Shown: piece after piece, positions 13,812 through 19,959 of the stretch | Numbering within the stretch: position 1 is the first letter of the stretch | Layout: each line of letters begins with the position of its first letter | DNA from: Spirochaetaceae bacterium | Lineage (GTDB): Bacteria > Spirochaetota > Spirochaetia > SZUA-6 > Fen-1364 | Assembly: GCA_003141795.1 (NCBI GenBank) | Contig: PLNO01000111.1 | Location: 1 to 19,959 of the forward strand | Reading direction: 5' to 3' | DNA length: 19,959 nt | The notes under the pieces: model-generated | The model's database searches: none | Seen by the model: the letters and a program-made list of their open reading frames with translations, nothing else | What the model was told of the DNA's origin: nothing | Position numbers and translations under genes: made by a program

Positions 13812-15598
13812 AAACACCCGTGAGGCGCGCGGGACCCCGCGCAGGGTTTCTGATCCTGGTCGTGGCGCTCGCGCTCCTGGCAGGCGGGGCCGTCACGTCA
13901 TCCGCGGCGAACCTCGACCTGGTCGTGATGGTCGATACGTCGGAGAGCATGTTCCCCTACTTCGACGACCTCATGAACTACCTGGTCCAGGACCTCCTCA
14001 CGGCAAAGCTGCATCGGGGGGACACGTTCCACCTCCTCAGTTTTTCCAGCGTTCCCGAGGTGGAAATATCCCTTGAGATCAACAGCGACGCCGCGGCGCA
14101 GCAGGCTTTCGGCCGTATCCTCCTCCTGCACGCGCTGGGTCGCTACACGGATCTGGTATCTGCGCTGCAGTTCCTCGACAAGTACGTCAAGGAGCTGCCG
14201 GAAACCAATCCGAAGCAGATCATCCTCATCACCGATGGCGTGAACGATCCTCCTCCCGGAAGCCCCAATGCTGGTGACCCGGAGGCGGTGCGTGCCGCGA
14301 TTCTCGCGGCGACACAGGGGTTGCACAAGGACGGCTGGACCTTCGACATCCTCAAGGTGCCGCCGCAGCCGGAACCCGGCGATACCTCGAAGAGCTATCT
14401 CGGCGACATCGCGCAGGCCCTCGGCGTTTCCATCGTTCCCTACAAGGTGAGCGACAAGGAACACGTGACGGGGCGAACGACGGGTTTCCCCAACCTCACC
14501 TTCCCCCCTGCCCTGGGCAAGGTCGGAAACCGGTTCTCCGCACCCTTCAAGGTCAAGAACTGGAAAAGTGAGACGATCATCGTCCGGTTGTCCAGCGTCC
14601 AGAGCGACGGTGCCGAGCTTCTGGACAAGAAGGTGACGATCACCGTCCCCTCGATGGGGGAGACCGGGCTCGACGTTCCCCTCCGCCTCCCGATGTCCTA
14701 CCCCAAGGGAGACCACAAGGCGAACGTTCAGCTCGTGTTCGACGACGATCTTCGCATCTCACCCACCAGCGGCACGCTTTCCTTCACGTACACCGGAAAG
14801 GGCGGCCTGCCGATCCCCCGGCTCACGTTCCTCTACATCCTCTACATCGTGCTGGGCCTCGGCGTGGTCTATCTCCTCATCCGTCTGTTCCTCTTCATGA
14901 GGAAGAAGGTGGGAGAAGCACCGCTCACGGGCATCGCCCGGGGGCAGGCCCTCCGCGACGAGCAGCCCGCAGCCGGGTCTCTTGCCGCCGACGCGCCCGT
15001 GCATCCGGCGCTTGCCGGCCGTCGTGGAGTCGCATCAGGTGGTGCGATCGCCGGGGCGCAGGGCGCGGCGGCTCACGGTGCTCTTGGTGGCACCGCACAG
15101 CGGCCTTCCGGCCTTCGCAAGAAGGTACCCCTTCTCTCCGCGTCGGAGCCCGTCACCATCCCTGCCCGACGTGTCAGGCCCACCGTCACGAGCATCAAGC
15201 GCTCGATGCCGCGCCAGTCCATGCAGCAGGCCACCCTTCCGCCCCTTATAGAGATGCGTGTGAGCCTTCAGAACCACCGCATCGGGTTCCGCAATGTGCA
15301 TCGCATCACCGAGGGATCCACACGCACCGTGGGCGGGCGTTTCTCGCCCTTCCTCATCTTCCTCGTGCCCGTCCCTGCATCGATTGCGGAGATAAAGATC
15401 GTAGATGGCAAGTACGTGTTCACGCCGCTGCGCGCGGAGCTCTTCCCCTCGGTCTCAGGATCGGTGGAGGATTGCCTGGAGAAGGAGATCCCGTTCGTCA
15501 CTCCCAAGGGAAAGGAGCTGTCGCTTCATTTCCGACGCTGGGAGTCGACGCTCGACGAGGTCAACAGGGTGCTGCGCCAGACCCGCAGCCAGGGGTGA
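13808..15598 (+). CDS. Membrane-anchored VWA-domain protein
   Basis: 596 residues from the ATG at 13808, which overlaps the greA stop as ATGA. Residues 1-34 are a signal peptide (RRAGPRAGFLILVVALALLAGG, ending near SSA/AN). The VWA domain follows at about 36-225 with an intact metal site: DTSES (43-47), Thr114 and ITDG with Asp143. A beta-rich, Ig-like stretch is at 235-330 and one transmembrane segment at about 339-363, followed by basic residues. This topology puts the VWA domain in the periplasm and the C-terminus in the cytoplasm. Residues 370-440 are low-complexity (alanine/glycine-rich). Residues 480-590 form a compact domain I do not recognise, perhaps FHA-like (EGSTRTVGGRFSPF...), which I cannot confirm. 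An alternative start far upstream lies inside greA and is rejected. Ligand unknown. Confidence 0.88.
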   Translation: MKTPVRRAGPRAGFLILVVALALLAGGAVTSSAANLDLVVMVDTSESMFPYFDDLMNYLVQDLLTAKLHRGDTFHLLSFSSVPEVEISLEINSDAAAQQAFGRILLLHALGRYTDLVSALQFLDKYVKELPETNPKQIILITDGVNDPPPGSPNAGDPEAVRAAILAATQGLHKDGWTFDILKVPPQPEPGDTSKSYLGDIAQALGVSIVPYKVSDKEHVTGRTTGFPNLTFPPALGKVGNRFSAPFKVKNWKSETIIVRLSSVQSDGAELLDKKVTITVPSMGETGLDVPLRLPMSYPKGDHKANVQLVFDDDLRISPTSGTLSFTYTGKGGLPIPRLTFLYILYIVLGLGVVYLLIRLFLFMRKKVGEAPLTGIARGQALRDEQPAAGSLAADAPVHPALAGRRGVASGGAIAGAQGAAAHGALGGTAQRPSGLRKKVPLLSASEPVTIPARRVRPTVTSIKRSMPRQSMQQATLPPLIEMRVSLQNHRIGFRNVHRITEGSTRTVGGRFSPFLIFLVPVPASIAEIKIVDGKYVFTPLRAELFPSVSGSVEDCLEKEIPFVTPKGKELSLHFRRWESTLDEVNRVLRQTRSQG

Positions 15599-15606
15599 AG
15601 GCGGAG

Positions 15607-15672
15607 GGACCCGGATTTCAGAGCTTGCCGAGGCAGTTTTGAGCTTCCCGGCGGGTGCCGGGATCCGGGTCC
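15607..15672. repeat. Nested inverted repeats at the VWA/HEAT convergent junction
   Basis: GGACCCGGAT (15607-15616) pairs perfectly with ATCCGGGTCC (15663-15672), and inside it CCCGGC-GGGT-GCCGGG (15647-15662) forms a hairpin. The structure spans the 19-base gap between two convergent genes and the 3' end of the HEAT gene. There is no T-tract on either strand, so it is not a standard intrinsic terminator. Stems of this size may occur by chance in GC-rich sequence. Confidence 0.4.
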
Positions 15673-16955
15673 TGGTCTGCCATCTGTTTCACCTGCGGCT
15701 TGAGATCGGAGAACCCGTTCGCTGAAATTCCCCGAAGCCCGTAGGACCTCACAGAGGGATCCGTGCTCTGGAGGAGCTTCGCGAAGATGTCCTTCAGCCC
15801 GCCCGCCTTCACCGTGGACAGGGCACGCGCTGTAGCTTCCAGAGTGCGCTTGTCGAACGATTTCCACTCGTCGGCCACGACTTTTCGCACCGCATCGACG
15901 CTGCCACCCGGCAGGTCCTGCTGGGCAAGCGCGCTGAGAGCCGCCTCCCTGCTTGCCACCGGATGGTCGGCCCCCGCGTAGATCTTCAGGAGAACCTGGG
16001 TCGCCTCATTGCCGCCGATCGTCCCGAGGGCCTGGATCGCGGCGAGCCGAACGCTCGCCTCGGGGTCGAGCTCGGACTTGTACGCGAGGATGGGGACGGC
16101 GGTGGAGGCCTGGGAGGGGTTGAGCTTCACGGCAAGCGCTTTTGCGCTCTGCTCGCGCACTTTCACGCTCTCATCGCGCAGCCCCTGGATGATGCTGGGA
16201 AATGCCTCGTCCAGGTTGAACCGTGCCAGAGCGCCGGCCGCGTACTGACGGATGAGCGCGTCTTTTTCCGTGAACATGTCGCGGAGCACGGGAAGCGCTT
16301 TCGTGTCCCCGATTTTGCCCAGCGAATCGGCGGCATACAGCCGGCTCACCTTGTCTTCGTCCGTGCTCTTGGCTATCGCCATAAGCGCCTCGACGGCGGA
16401 AGGGTTCTTGAGGTTGCCAAGCGCGAGGATGATGTCGTTCTTCCTGGCATCGGGGTAGTCGGTGCTCTGCAGCTTCTTCACCAGGAGCGCGGCTGAGCCC
16501 GACGTGCCGTTGGTGCCCAGGGCCTTGATGGCGGCAAACGCGATGCCGTTGTCGGTCGAGTCGACGAGTGGCACGAGGCTGTCTGCCAGGCCGCTGCTCG
16601 CAATGGCGGCCAGATACTGCACCGCGGAAACCACGAGGTCGTTCTGCGTATCCTGCCAGGCGGCGATGATCGCTTTGGCGCTCGCCTCGCCGTCCTTCAC
16701 CTTCTGGTCACGGAACAGGTCGAGCACGGCCCTCTGGAGATCTGTGGATCTCTGCGCCCCGAGGATTTCGGCGAGCTGCTTCGTGAAGGTGGTGTCGTTC
16801 GAGCCTTTGATGGATGTGATTGCATCGATGACCTGCGCGTCGATGCCGTAGAGAAGGGTCTGACGGGTGCGCTCCTGCGGCGTGATGTCCTCCGCGACGA
16901 GCGGAAGCGCAGCCAGCCCGAGGAGCAGCACCGCGAGCACGATGAATCGCTTCAT
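15618..16955 (-). CDS. Periplasmic HEAT-repeat protein
   Basis: 445 residues. The signal peptide is short and clear (MKRFIVLAVLLLGLAALPLVA/ED, cleavage near 21). The rest is a regular run of about 30-residue HEAT/PBS-lyase-like repeats, best seen at DARKNDIILALGNLKNPSAVEALMAIA, VSRLYAADSLGKIGDTKALPVLRDMF, IRQYAAGALARFNLDEAFPSIIQGL, VREQSAKALAV and VRLAAIQALGTIGG. These fold into a superhelical binding surface; no catalytic motif is visible. The ATG overlaps the murJ stop as ATGA (16952-16955), so it is coupled to murJ and may help in envelope assembly. It converges on the VWA gene with only 19 bases between the stops. Partner unknown. Confidence 0.88.
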   Translation of the reverse strand: MKRFIVLAVLLLGLAALPLVAEDITPQERTRQTLLYGIDAQVIDAITSIKGSNDTTFTKQLAEILGAQRSTDLQRAVLDLFRDQKVKDGEASAKAIIAAWQDTQNDLVVSAVQYLAAIASSGLADSLVPLVDSTDNGIAFAAIKALGTNGTSGSAALLVKKLQSTDYPDARKNDIILALGNLKNPSAVEALMAIAKSTDEDKVSRLYAADSLGKIGDTKALPVLRDMFTEKDALIRQYAAGALARFNLDEAFPSIIQGLRDESVKVREQSAKALAVKLNPSQASTAVPILAYKSELDPEASVRLAAIQALGTIGGNEATQVLLKIYAGADHPVASREAALSALAQQDLPGGSVDAVRKVVADEWKSFDKRTLEATARALSTVKAGGLKDIFAKLLQSTDPSVRSYGLRGISANGFSDLKPQVKQMADQDPDPGTRREAQNCLGKL

Positions 16956-18526
16956 TCGCTTCGTTTCCTCCTCACAAGGTCACGGATGTAGGGAATGCGC
17001 AGCAGAATGTACATGGCCAGGGTGAGCCCTATGCACGCCACGGCGACCGCGAGGACGAGCGCTGTTGCACGCAGCGACCCGCCGTGAACCCACAGGTCGG
17101 GCTTCCACCGGAGGAACAGCAGGATGAGGACCACCATCGGCAGGGAGCCGAGGAGCGACTTGGCGATCATGACGATGATGGGGCGCAGCCCGATCCCGCC
17201 GAGGCGCTTGCGCGCCAGGATCACGAGGAGCACCATACCCGCGGTGAAGGCGATGGAATTGGCGTACGCGAGCCCGCTGACGCGAAGAGGCGTCTCCTTC
17301 AGGATGAGGGAGAGGGTGATGTCCAGTGCTGCGATCAGGCCGGCGCTTGCCAGCGGCACGAGGAAGCTCTTGTACGAATTGAAGAGCTTCTGCAGGAACG
17401 TATAGATCCCCATGCACACGAGCCCCGTTGCATACCCTGTGAGCGCCCGTGAGGCCATGAGTGTGGCCCCGGGGGTGAACTTTCCCCTCTGGATGGCCGC
17501 CGCGATGATCTCCCTTCCGAAGAGGCACAACAGGATCGCCGAAGGGATGAGGAGCACAAGGAGGAATTGGATACCGTAGGAGACGGTGGAGCGAAGCCCT
17601 TCGCGGTCGTTTTCGGCAGCCTGCCTGCTCATCCTGGGGAATGTCACGGTGGCAACGGACGTCGTGAAGATGCCGATGGGGATCTGGAGGAACATCACCG
17701 AGTTCGTGATTGCGGAGACGCTGCCGTCCTCCAGGCCGCTCGCGAAAAACTGGGCGAAGAACTGGTTGATCGTCACGATGGACGCCGAGGCGAGGTAGGG
17801 CACCCAGAGCTTCGCGGTCTTGATGAAATCGGGATTGCGCAGCTTGAAGCTCGGCCTGAACTGGTAGCCCTGACGGCGGAATGCGGGAAGCTGGCAGAGG
17901 AGCTGCAGGATCCCCCCGACGAACACCCCGACACCCATGGCGAGGATGCCGAGCTTTCCATGAAAGAACAGCAGGGAGATCACCGTGGCGAGCGTGAACA
18001 TGAGTGGGCTGAGCGCGGGGATGGTGAACTTCCCGTGCGAATTGAGCACCGCCATGACGAGCGCGCTCAACGACCGGAGGAGGATGTAGTTGAACATCCA
18101 CCGCATGAGCTGCGTGCCCACTTCCACCTTGGCGGGGTCGGAGAAAGAGAGAAGCCCCACGACGAAAGCCCGGGGGAAGACGAGGCTCAGGGCGACCAGG
18201 GGGAGAAGAACGATCGTGAGGAAGGCGAGAAGGGTGCGCACGAGCTCGCGGGACCGCTCACCGCTTGCATCCTCGGCGATGGTCGAAGAGAGCACGGGGA
18301 TGAAAGCCGACGAGAAAGCCCCTTCGGCAAAGAGCTTGCGGAGGTTGTTGGGAATGTTGAAGACGGCGTTCATTGCGTCGGCCGCGCCCGAGCCTCCGAA
18401 GTAGTAGTTGAAAAGTGCCTGCCTGACGTAGCCGAAAAGCCGCGAGGCCGCCGTGCAGACCATGACGATGACGGTGTTCACCGTGCTGCGATGCGCCTCC
18501 GTCGTCGGCCGCTCCCCCTCCCCCAT
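16952..18526 (-). CDS. murJ: Lipid II flippase MurJ
   Basis: 524 residues from the ATG at 18526, the usual MurJ length, with about 14 hydrophobic segments. MurJ flips the peptidoglycan precursor lipid II across the inner membrane. The N-terminal block TAASRLFGYVRQALF...GSGAADAMNAVFNIPNNLRKLFAEGAFSSAFIPVLS is the family signature and includes the arginine of the SR-G-R motif. ITNSVMFLQIPIGIFTTSVATVTFP in the middle is also typical. I prefer 18526 over the in-frame ATG at 18610 because GGAGG of the preceding gene lies 6 bases before it and the longer form would add 28 residues inside the NlpC/P60 gene. It begins one base after that gene's stop and ends in a 4-base overlap with the HEAT gene. 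Confidence 0.96.
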   Translation of the reverse strand: MGEGERPTTEAHRSTVNTVIVMVCTAASRLFGYVRQALFNYYFGGSGAADAMNAVFNIPNNLRKLFAEGAFSSAFIPVLSSTIAEDASGERSRELVRTLLAFLTIVLLPLVALSLVFPRAFVVGLLSFSDPAKVEVGTQLMRWMFNYILLRSLSALVMAVLNSHGKFTIPALSPLMFTLATVISLLFFHGKLGILAMGVGVFVGGILQLLCQLPAFRRQGYQFRPSFKLRNPDFIKTAKLWVPYLASASIVTINQFFAQFFASGLEDGSVSAITNSVMFLQIPIGIFTTSVATVTFPRMSRQAAENDREGLRSTVSYGIQFLLVLLIPSAILLCLFGREIIAAAIQRGKFTPGATLMASRALTGYATGLVCMGIYTFLQKLFNSYKSFLVPLASAGLIAALDITLSLILKETPLRVSGLAYANSIAFTAGMVLLVILARKRLGGIGLRPIIVMIAKSLLGSLPMVVLILLFLRWKPDLWVHGGSLRATALVLAVAVACIGLTLAMYILLRIPYIRDLVRRKRSE

Positions 18527-18527
18527 C

Positions 18528-19364
18528 TCACTCCTCCACGGAAAAGGCCATGCTCTGAAGCTCCCTGCCCTTGAAGATGCGGGAGACGCGGACGACCCAG
18601 GTCCCGACATCGGGTGTGAGGGAGATTTCTACAGGCTTCGTCGCTCCGGGAACGATCCGGCGGGAAACCACCTCCCGCCCGTCCTTCACGACGACGAGGT
18701 CGAGCGGCCCTCCGCCCGTCATCCCGTTGGACACGCGGATCGTCATGGGCTCGCGGGAGGGGAAAGGATCGGATTGCAGGATCGCCTTGTGGTCGTCGGT
18801 GAGTGTCATGGAGAGCACAGGCTCCCGCCATTTGATGATGCGCCGCGCTCCAAGGAAGCGGTCGTGGTAGTACGGGCTCTGGAGCTGTGAGACGATGACC
18901 CCGGTACGCGGGCCTTCAGAGGCGGCGTGCACGAAGCGGTCCCCTCCGATGTAGACCCCGACGTGGGACGGGTTTTTCGGCGGAGGGTCCCGATCGGTGT
19001 CGAAGAAGAGCAGGTCTCCAATGTGGAGCGGATACTGGACCGCAGCTCCCGCGTGATACAGGCCCTCGACTCCCCGGGAGAGCTCCGCGCCCGTCATGTC
19101 GAAAAACACCCGATAGACGAGGCCCGAGCAGTCAAGACCTTCGCGGGAGTCCCCTCCGTGGACGTAGGGAACACCGAGATAGGTGAGCGCTGAGCGCACG
19201 ATGCCGACCGGGATCGATAGCGGAGGAAGCGCCGACCTTGCCGCCGAGTTTCCAGCAGGCGCCAGAGAGACTTTCAAGGCGACAGGGGTCTGCGGCCTGG
19301 TCTGCGCAAAGACCGCGGAAGAAATGACGAGCAGGATGCCTGCACAAGCGGTCAATCGGTACAT
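18528..19364 (-). CDS. Secreted NlpC/P60-family peptidoglycan hydrolase
   Basis: 278 residues. A signal peptide (about 1-20, core ACAGILLVISSAVFA) exports it. Residues about 52-175 are an NlpC/P60 papain-like domain with the catalytic triad visible: Cys79 in GLDCSGLV, His134 in SHVGVYIG and His146 in RFVHAAS. GVPYVHGGDSREG and GDLLFFD are the usual flanking blocks. Such enzymes cut peptide stems of peptidoglycan, commonly the D-Glu-diaminopimelate bond. Residues about 185-278 are beta-rich (TIRVSNGMTGGGPLDLVVVKDG...) and may be an Ig-like module. It begins 3 bases after the tgt stop and sits next to murJ, so wall turnover and precursor export are encoded together. The exact bond cut cannot be told from sequence. 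Confidence 0.92.
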   Translation of the reverse strand: MYRLTACAGILLVISSAVFAQTRPQTPVALKVSLAPAGNSAARSALPPLSIPVGIVRSALTYLGVPYVHGGDSREGLDCSGLVYRVFFDMTGAELSRGVEGLYHAGAAVQYPLHIGDLLFFDTDRDPPPKNPSHVGVYIGGDRFVHAASEGPRTGVIVSQLQSPYYHDRFLGARRIIKWREPVLSMTLTDDHKAILQSDPFPSREPMTIRVSNGMTGGGPLDLVVVKDGREVVSRRIVPGATKPVEISLTPDVGTWVVRVSRIFKGRELQSMAFSVEE

Positions 19365-19367
19365 CGG

Positions 19368-19959
19368 CTACGCCTCCCCAGCGGTATAGCGGGCTAGAAA
19401 CCGCTCCTTGTACGCGAGGAACGTCCCTTCCGCTACTGCCCGGCGAATATCGGTCACAAGGCGCTGGATGAACGCGAGATTGTGACAGGTCGCGAGCACT
19501 GCCGCCTCGATCTCCTTCGCCTTGAACAGGTGCCGCAGGTAGGAGCGGCTGTGGGTGCGGCACGTGATACAGCGACATGACTCGTCGATGGGTCTCGTAT
19601 CGAGCTTGAACCGTTCATTGCGCAGGGAGATGGGGCCGTCGATGGTGAGCACCTGGGCGTTGCGCGCGGTGCGCGTGGGGTACACGCAGTCGAAGAGGTC
19701 GATTCCCGCCTCCACCGCTTCCAGGATGTACTGCGGCGTTCCGATCCCCATGAGGTACTTCGGCTTTCCCGCGGGAAGAAGCCGGGCAGAATAGTGGAGG
19801 AGGTCCTTGAACTGGGAAAACTCCTCCCCGACCGACAGGCCACCAATGGCGTATCCTGGCAAGTCGAGCTCGGCGATCTGTTCGGCGCTCTGCGCGCGCA
19901 GGTCCTTGTAGAAGTTGCCCTGCATGATGCCGAAGAGAAGACCCGGCATCGGCCTCTCC
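19368..19959 (-). CDS. tgt: Queuine/preQ1 tRNA-ribosyltransferase, 5' end outside window
   Basis: The visible 197 codons are the C-terminal half of TGT, which exchanges guanine 34 for preQ1 in tRNAs with GUN anticodons. GIMQGNFYKDLRAQSAEQI, GYAIGGLSVGE, YLMGIGTPQYILEAV and FDCVYPTRTARN (containing the nucleophilic aspartate) are all family blocks. The zinc site is complete: CRCITC provides CxCxxC and the histidine is in TCHNLAF. The frame is open to the window edge (codons ERPMPGLLFG), so the methionine at 19949 is internal and is not the start. The stop TAG is 3 bases before the NlpC/P60 start, suggesting one transcript tgt-nlpC-murJ-HEAT. The promoter lies outside the window. Confidence 0.97.
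   Translation of the reverse strand, partial: ERPMPGLLFGIMQGNFYKDLRAQSAEQIAELDLPGYAIGGLSVGEEFSQFKDLLHYSARLLPAGKPKYLMGIGTPQYILEAVEAGIDLFDCVYPTRTARNAQVLTIDGPISLRNERFKLDTRPIDESCRCITCRTHSRSYLRHLFKAKEIEAAVLATCHNLAFIQRLVTDIRRAVAEGTFLAYKERFLARYTAGEA

Noticed and set aside
15607..15672. Bidirectional intrinsic terminator between the VWA and HEAT genes
   Set aside because: Stems exist but there is no T-run on either strand, so I list it only as a repeat.
17567..18574. Plus-strand frame of 335 codons opposite murJ
   Set aside because: The product is rich in histidine, glutamate, glycine and arginine, typical of antisense frames in GC-rich DNA, and murJ on the other strand has full family motifs.
1..19959. 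CRISPR array, tRNA or rRNA genes, prophage or toxin-antitoxin genes
   Set aside because: No regularly spaced repeats, no cloverleaf-like sequence in any gap, and all supported genes are housekeeping or envelope genes.

Overview
The window reads as a piece of chromosome from a GC-rich bacterium, most probably a spirochaete (Spirochaetota). Two things point there: an 898-residue GreA with a very long TPR-like N-terminal half, a form I associate with spirochaetes, and a large share of secreted TPR, HEAT and VWA proteins of unknown function among the housekeeping genes. I cannot name a genus. There is no tRNA, rRNA, CRISPR array, phage gene or complete insertion sequence. The region is densely coding, and the longest gene-free stretch is 193 bases.

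Layout. (1) 1-878, minus: scpA and the first codons of scpB (condensin partners of SMC), behind a good sigma-70-type promoter at 960-988. (2) 1021-2728, minus: recA then folK, with a strong promoter at 2803-2830 and a 20-base palindrome at the predicted 5' end of the recA mRNA. (3) 2824-3507, plus: a small secreted protein diverging from recA. It is followed by a 121-bp MITE-like element (3511-3631) with inverted ends and 9-bp flanking direct repeats. (4) 3701-4786, plus: a divergent PRPP synthetase, probably translated from a leaderless mRNA. (5) 4774-9961, minus: rpe, three uncharacterised envelope proteins (periplasmic TPR/coiled coil, beta-rich secreted protein, TPR/transmembrane protein), dtd, and a MutY-type glycosylase that lacks an iron-sulfur cluster and seems to start at a CTG codon coupled to dtd. 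(6) 10128-15598, plus: a TPR protein, the giant GreA and a membrane-anchored VWA protein; the last two overlap by ATGA. (7) 15618-19959, minus: tgt (5' end outside the window), an NlpC/P60 hydrolase, the lipid II flippase MurJ and a periplasmic HEAT-repeat protein, all packed 1-3 bases apart or overlapping.

How the genes fit together. Cell-wall and envelope functions (NlpC/P60, MurJ, HEAT, VWA, secreted TPR proteins) alternate with information processing (RecA, ScpA/B, GreA, MutY, Dtd, Tgt) and with sugar, nucleotide and folate metabolism (Rpe, Prs, FolK). No dramatic new defence or mobile system is present. The observations most worth following are the CTG start of mutY, the MITE-like element, the predicted leaderless prs and rpe mRNAs, the SH3-like segment inside the giant GreA, and the uncharacterised envelope gene trio between rpe and dtd.
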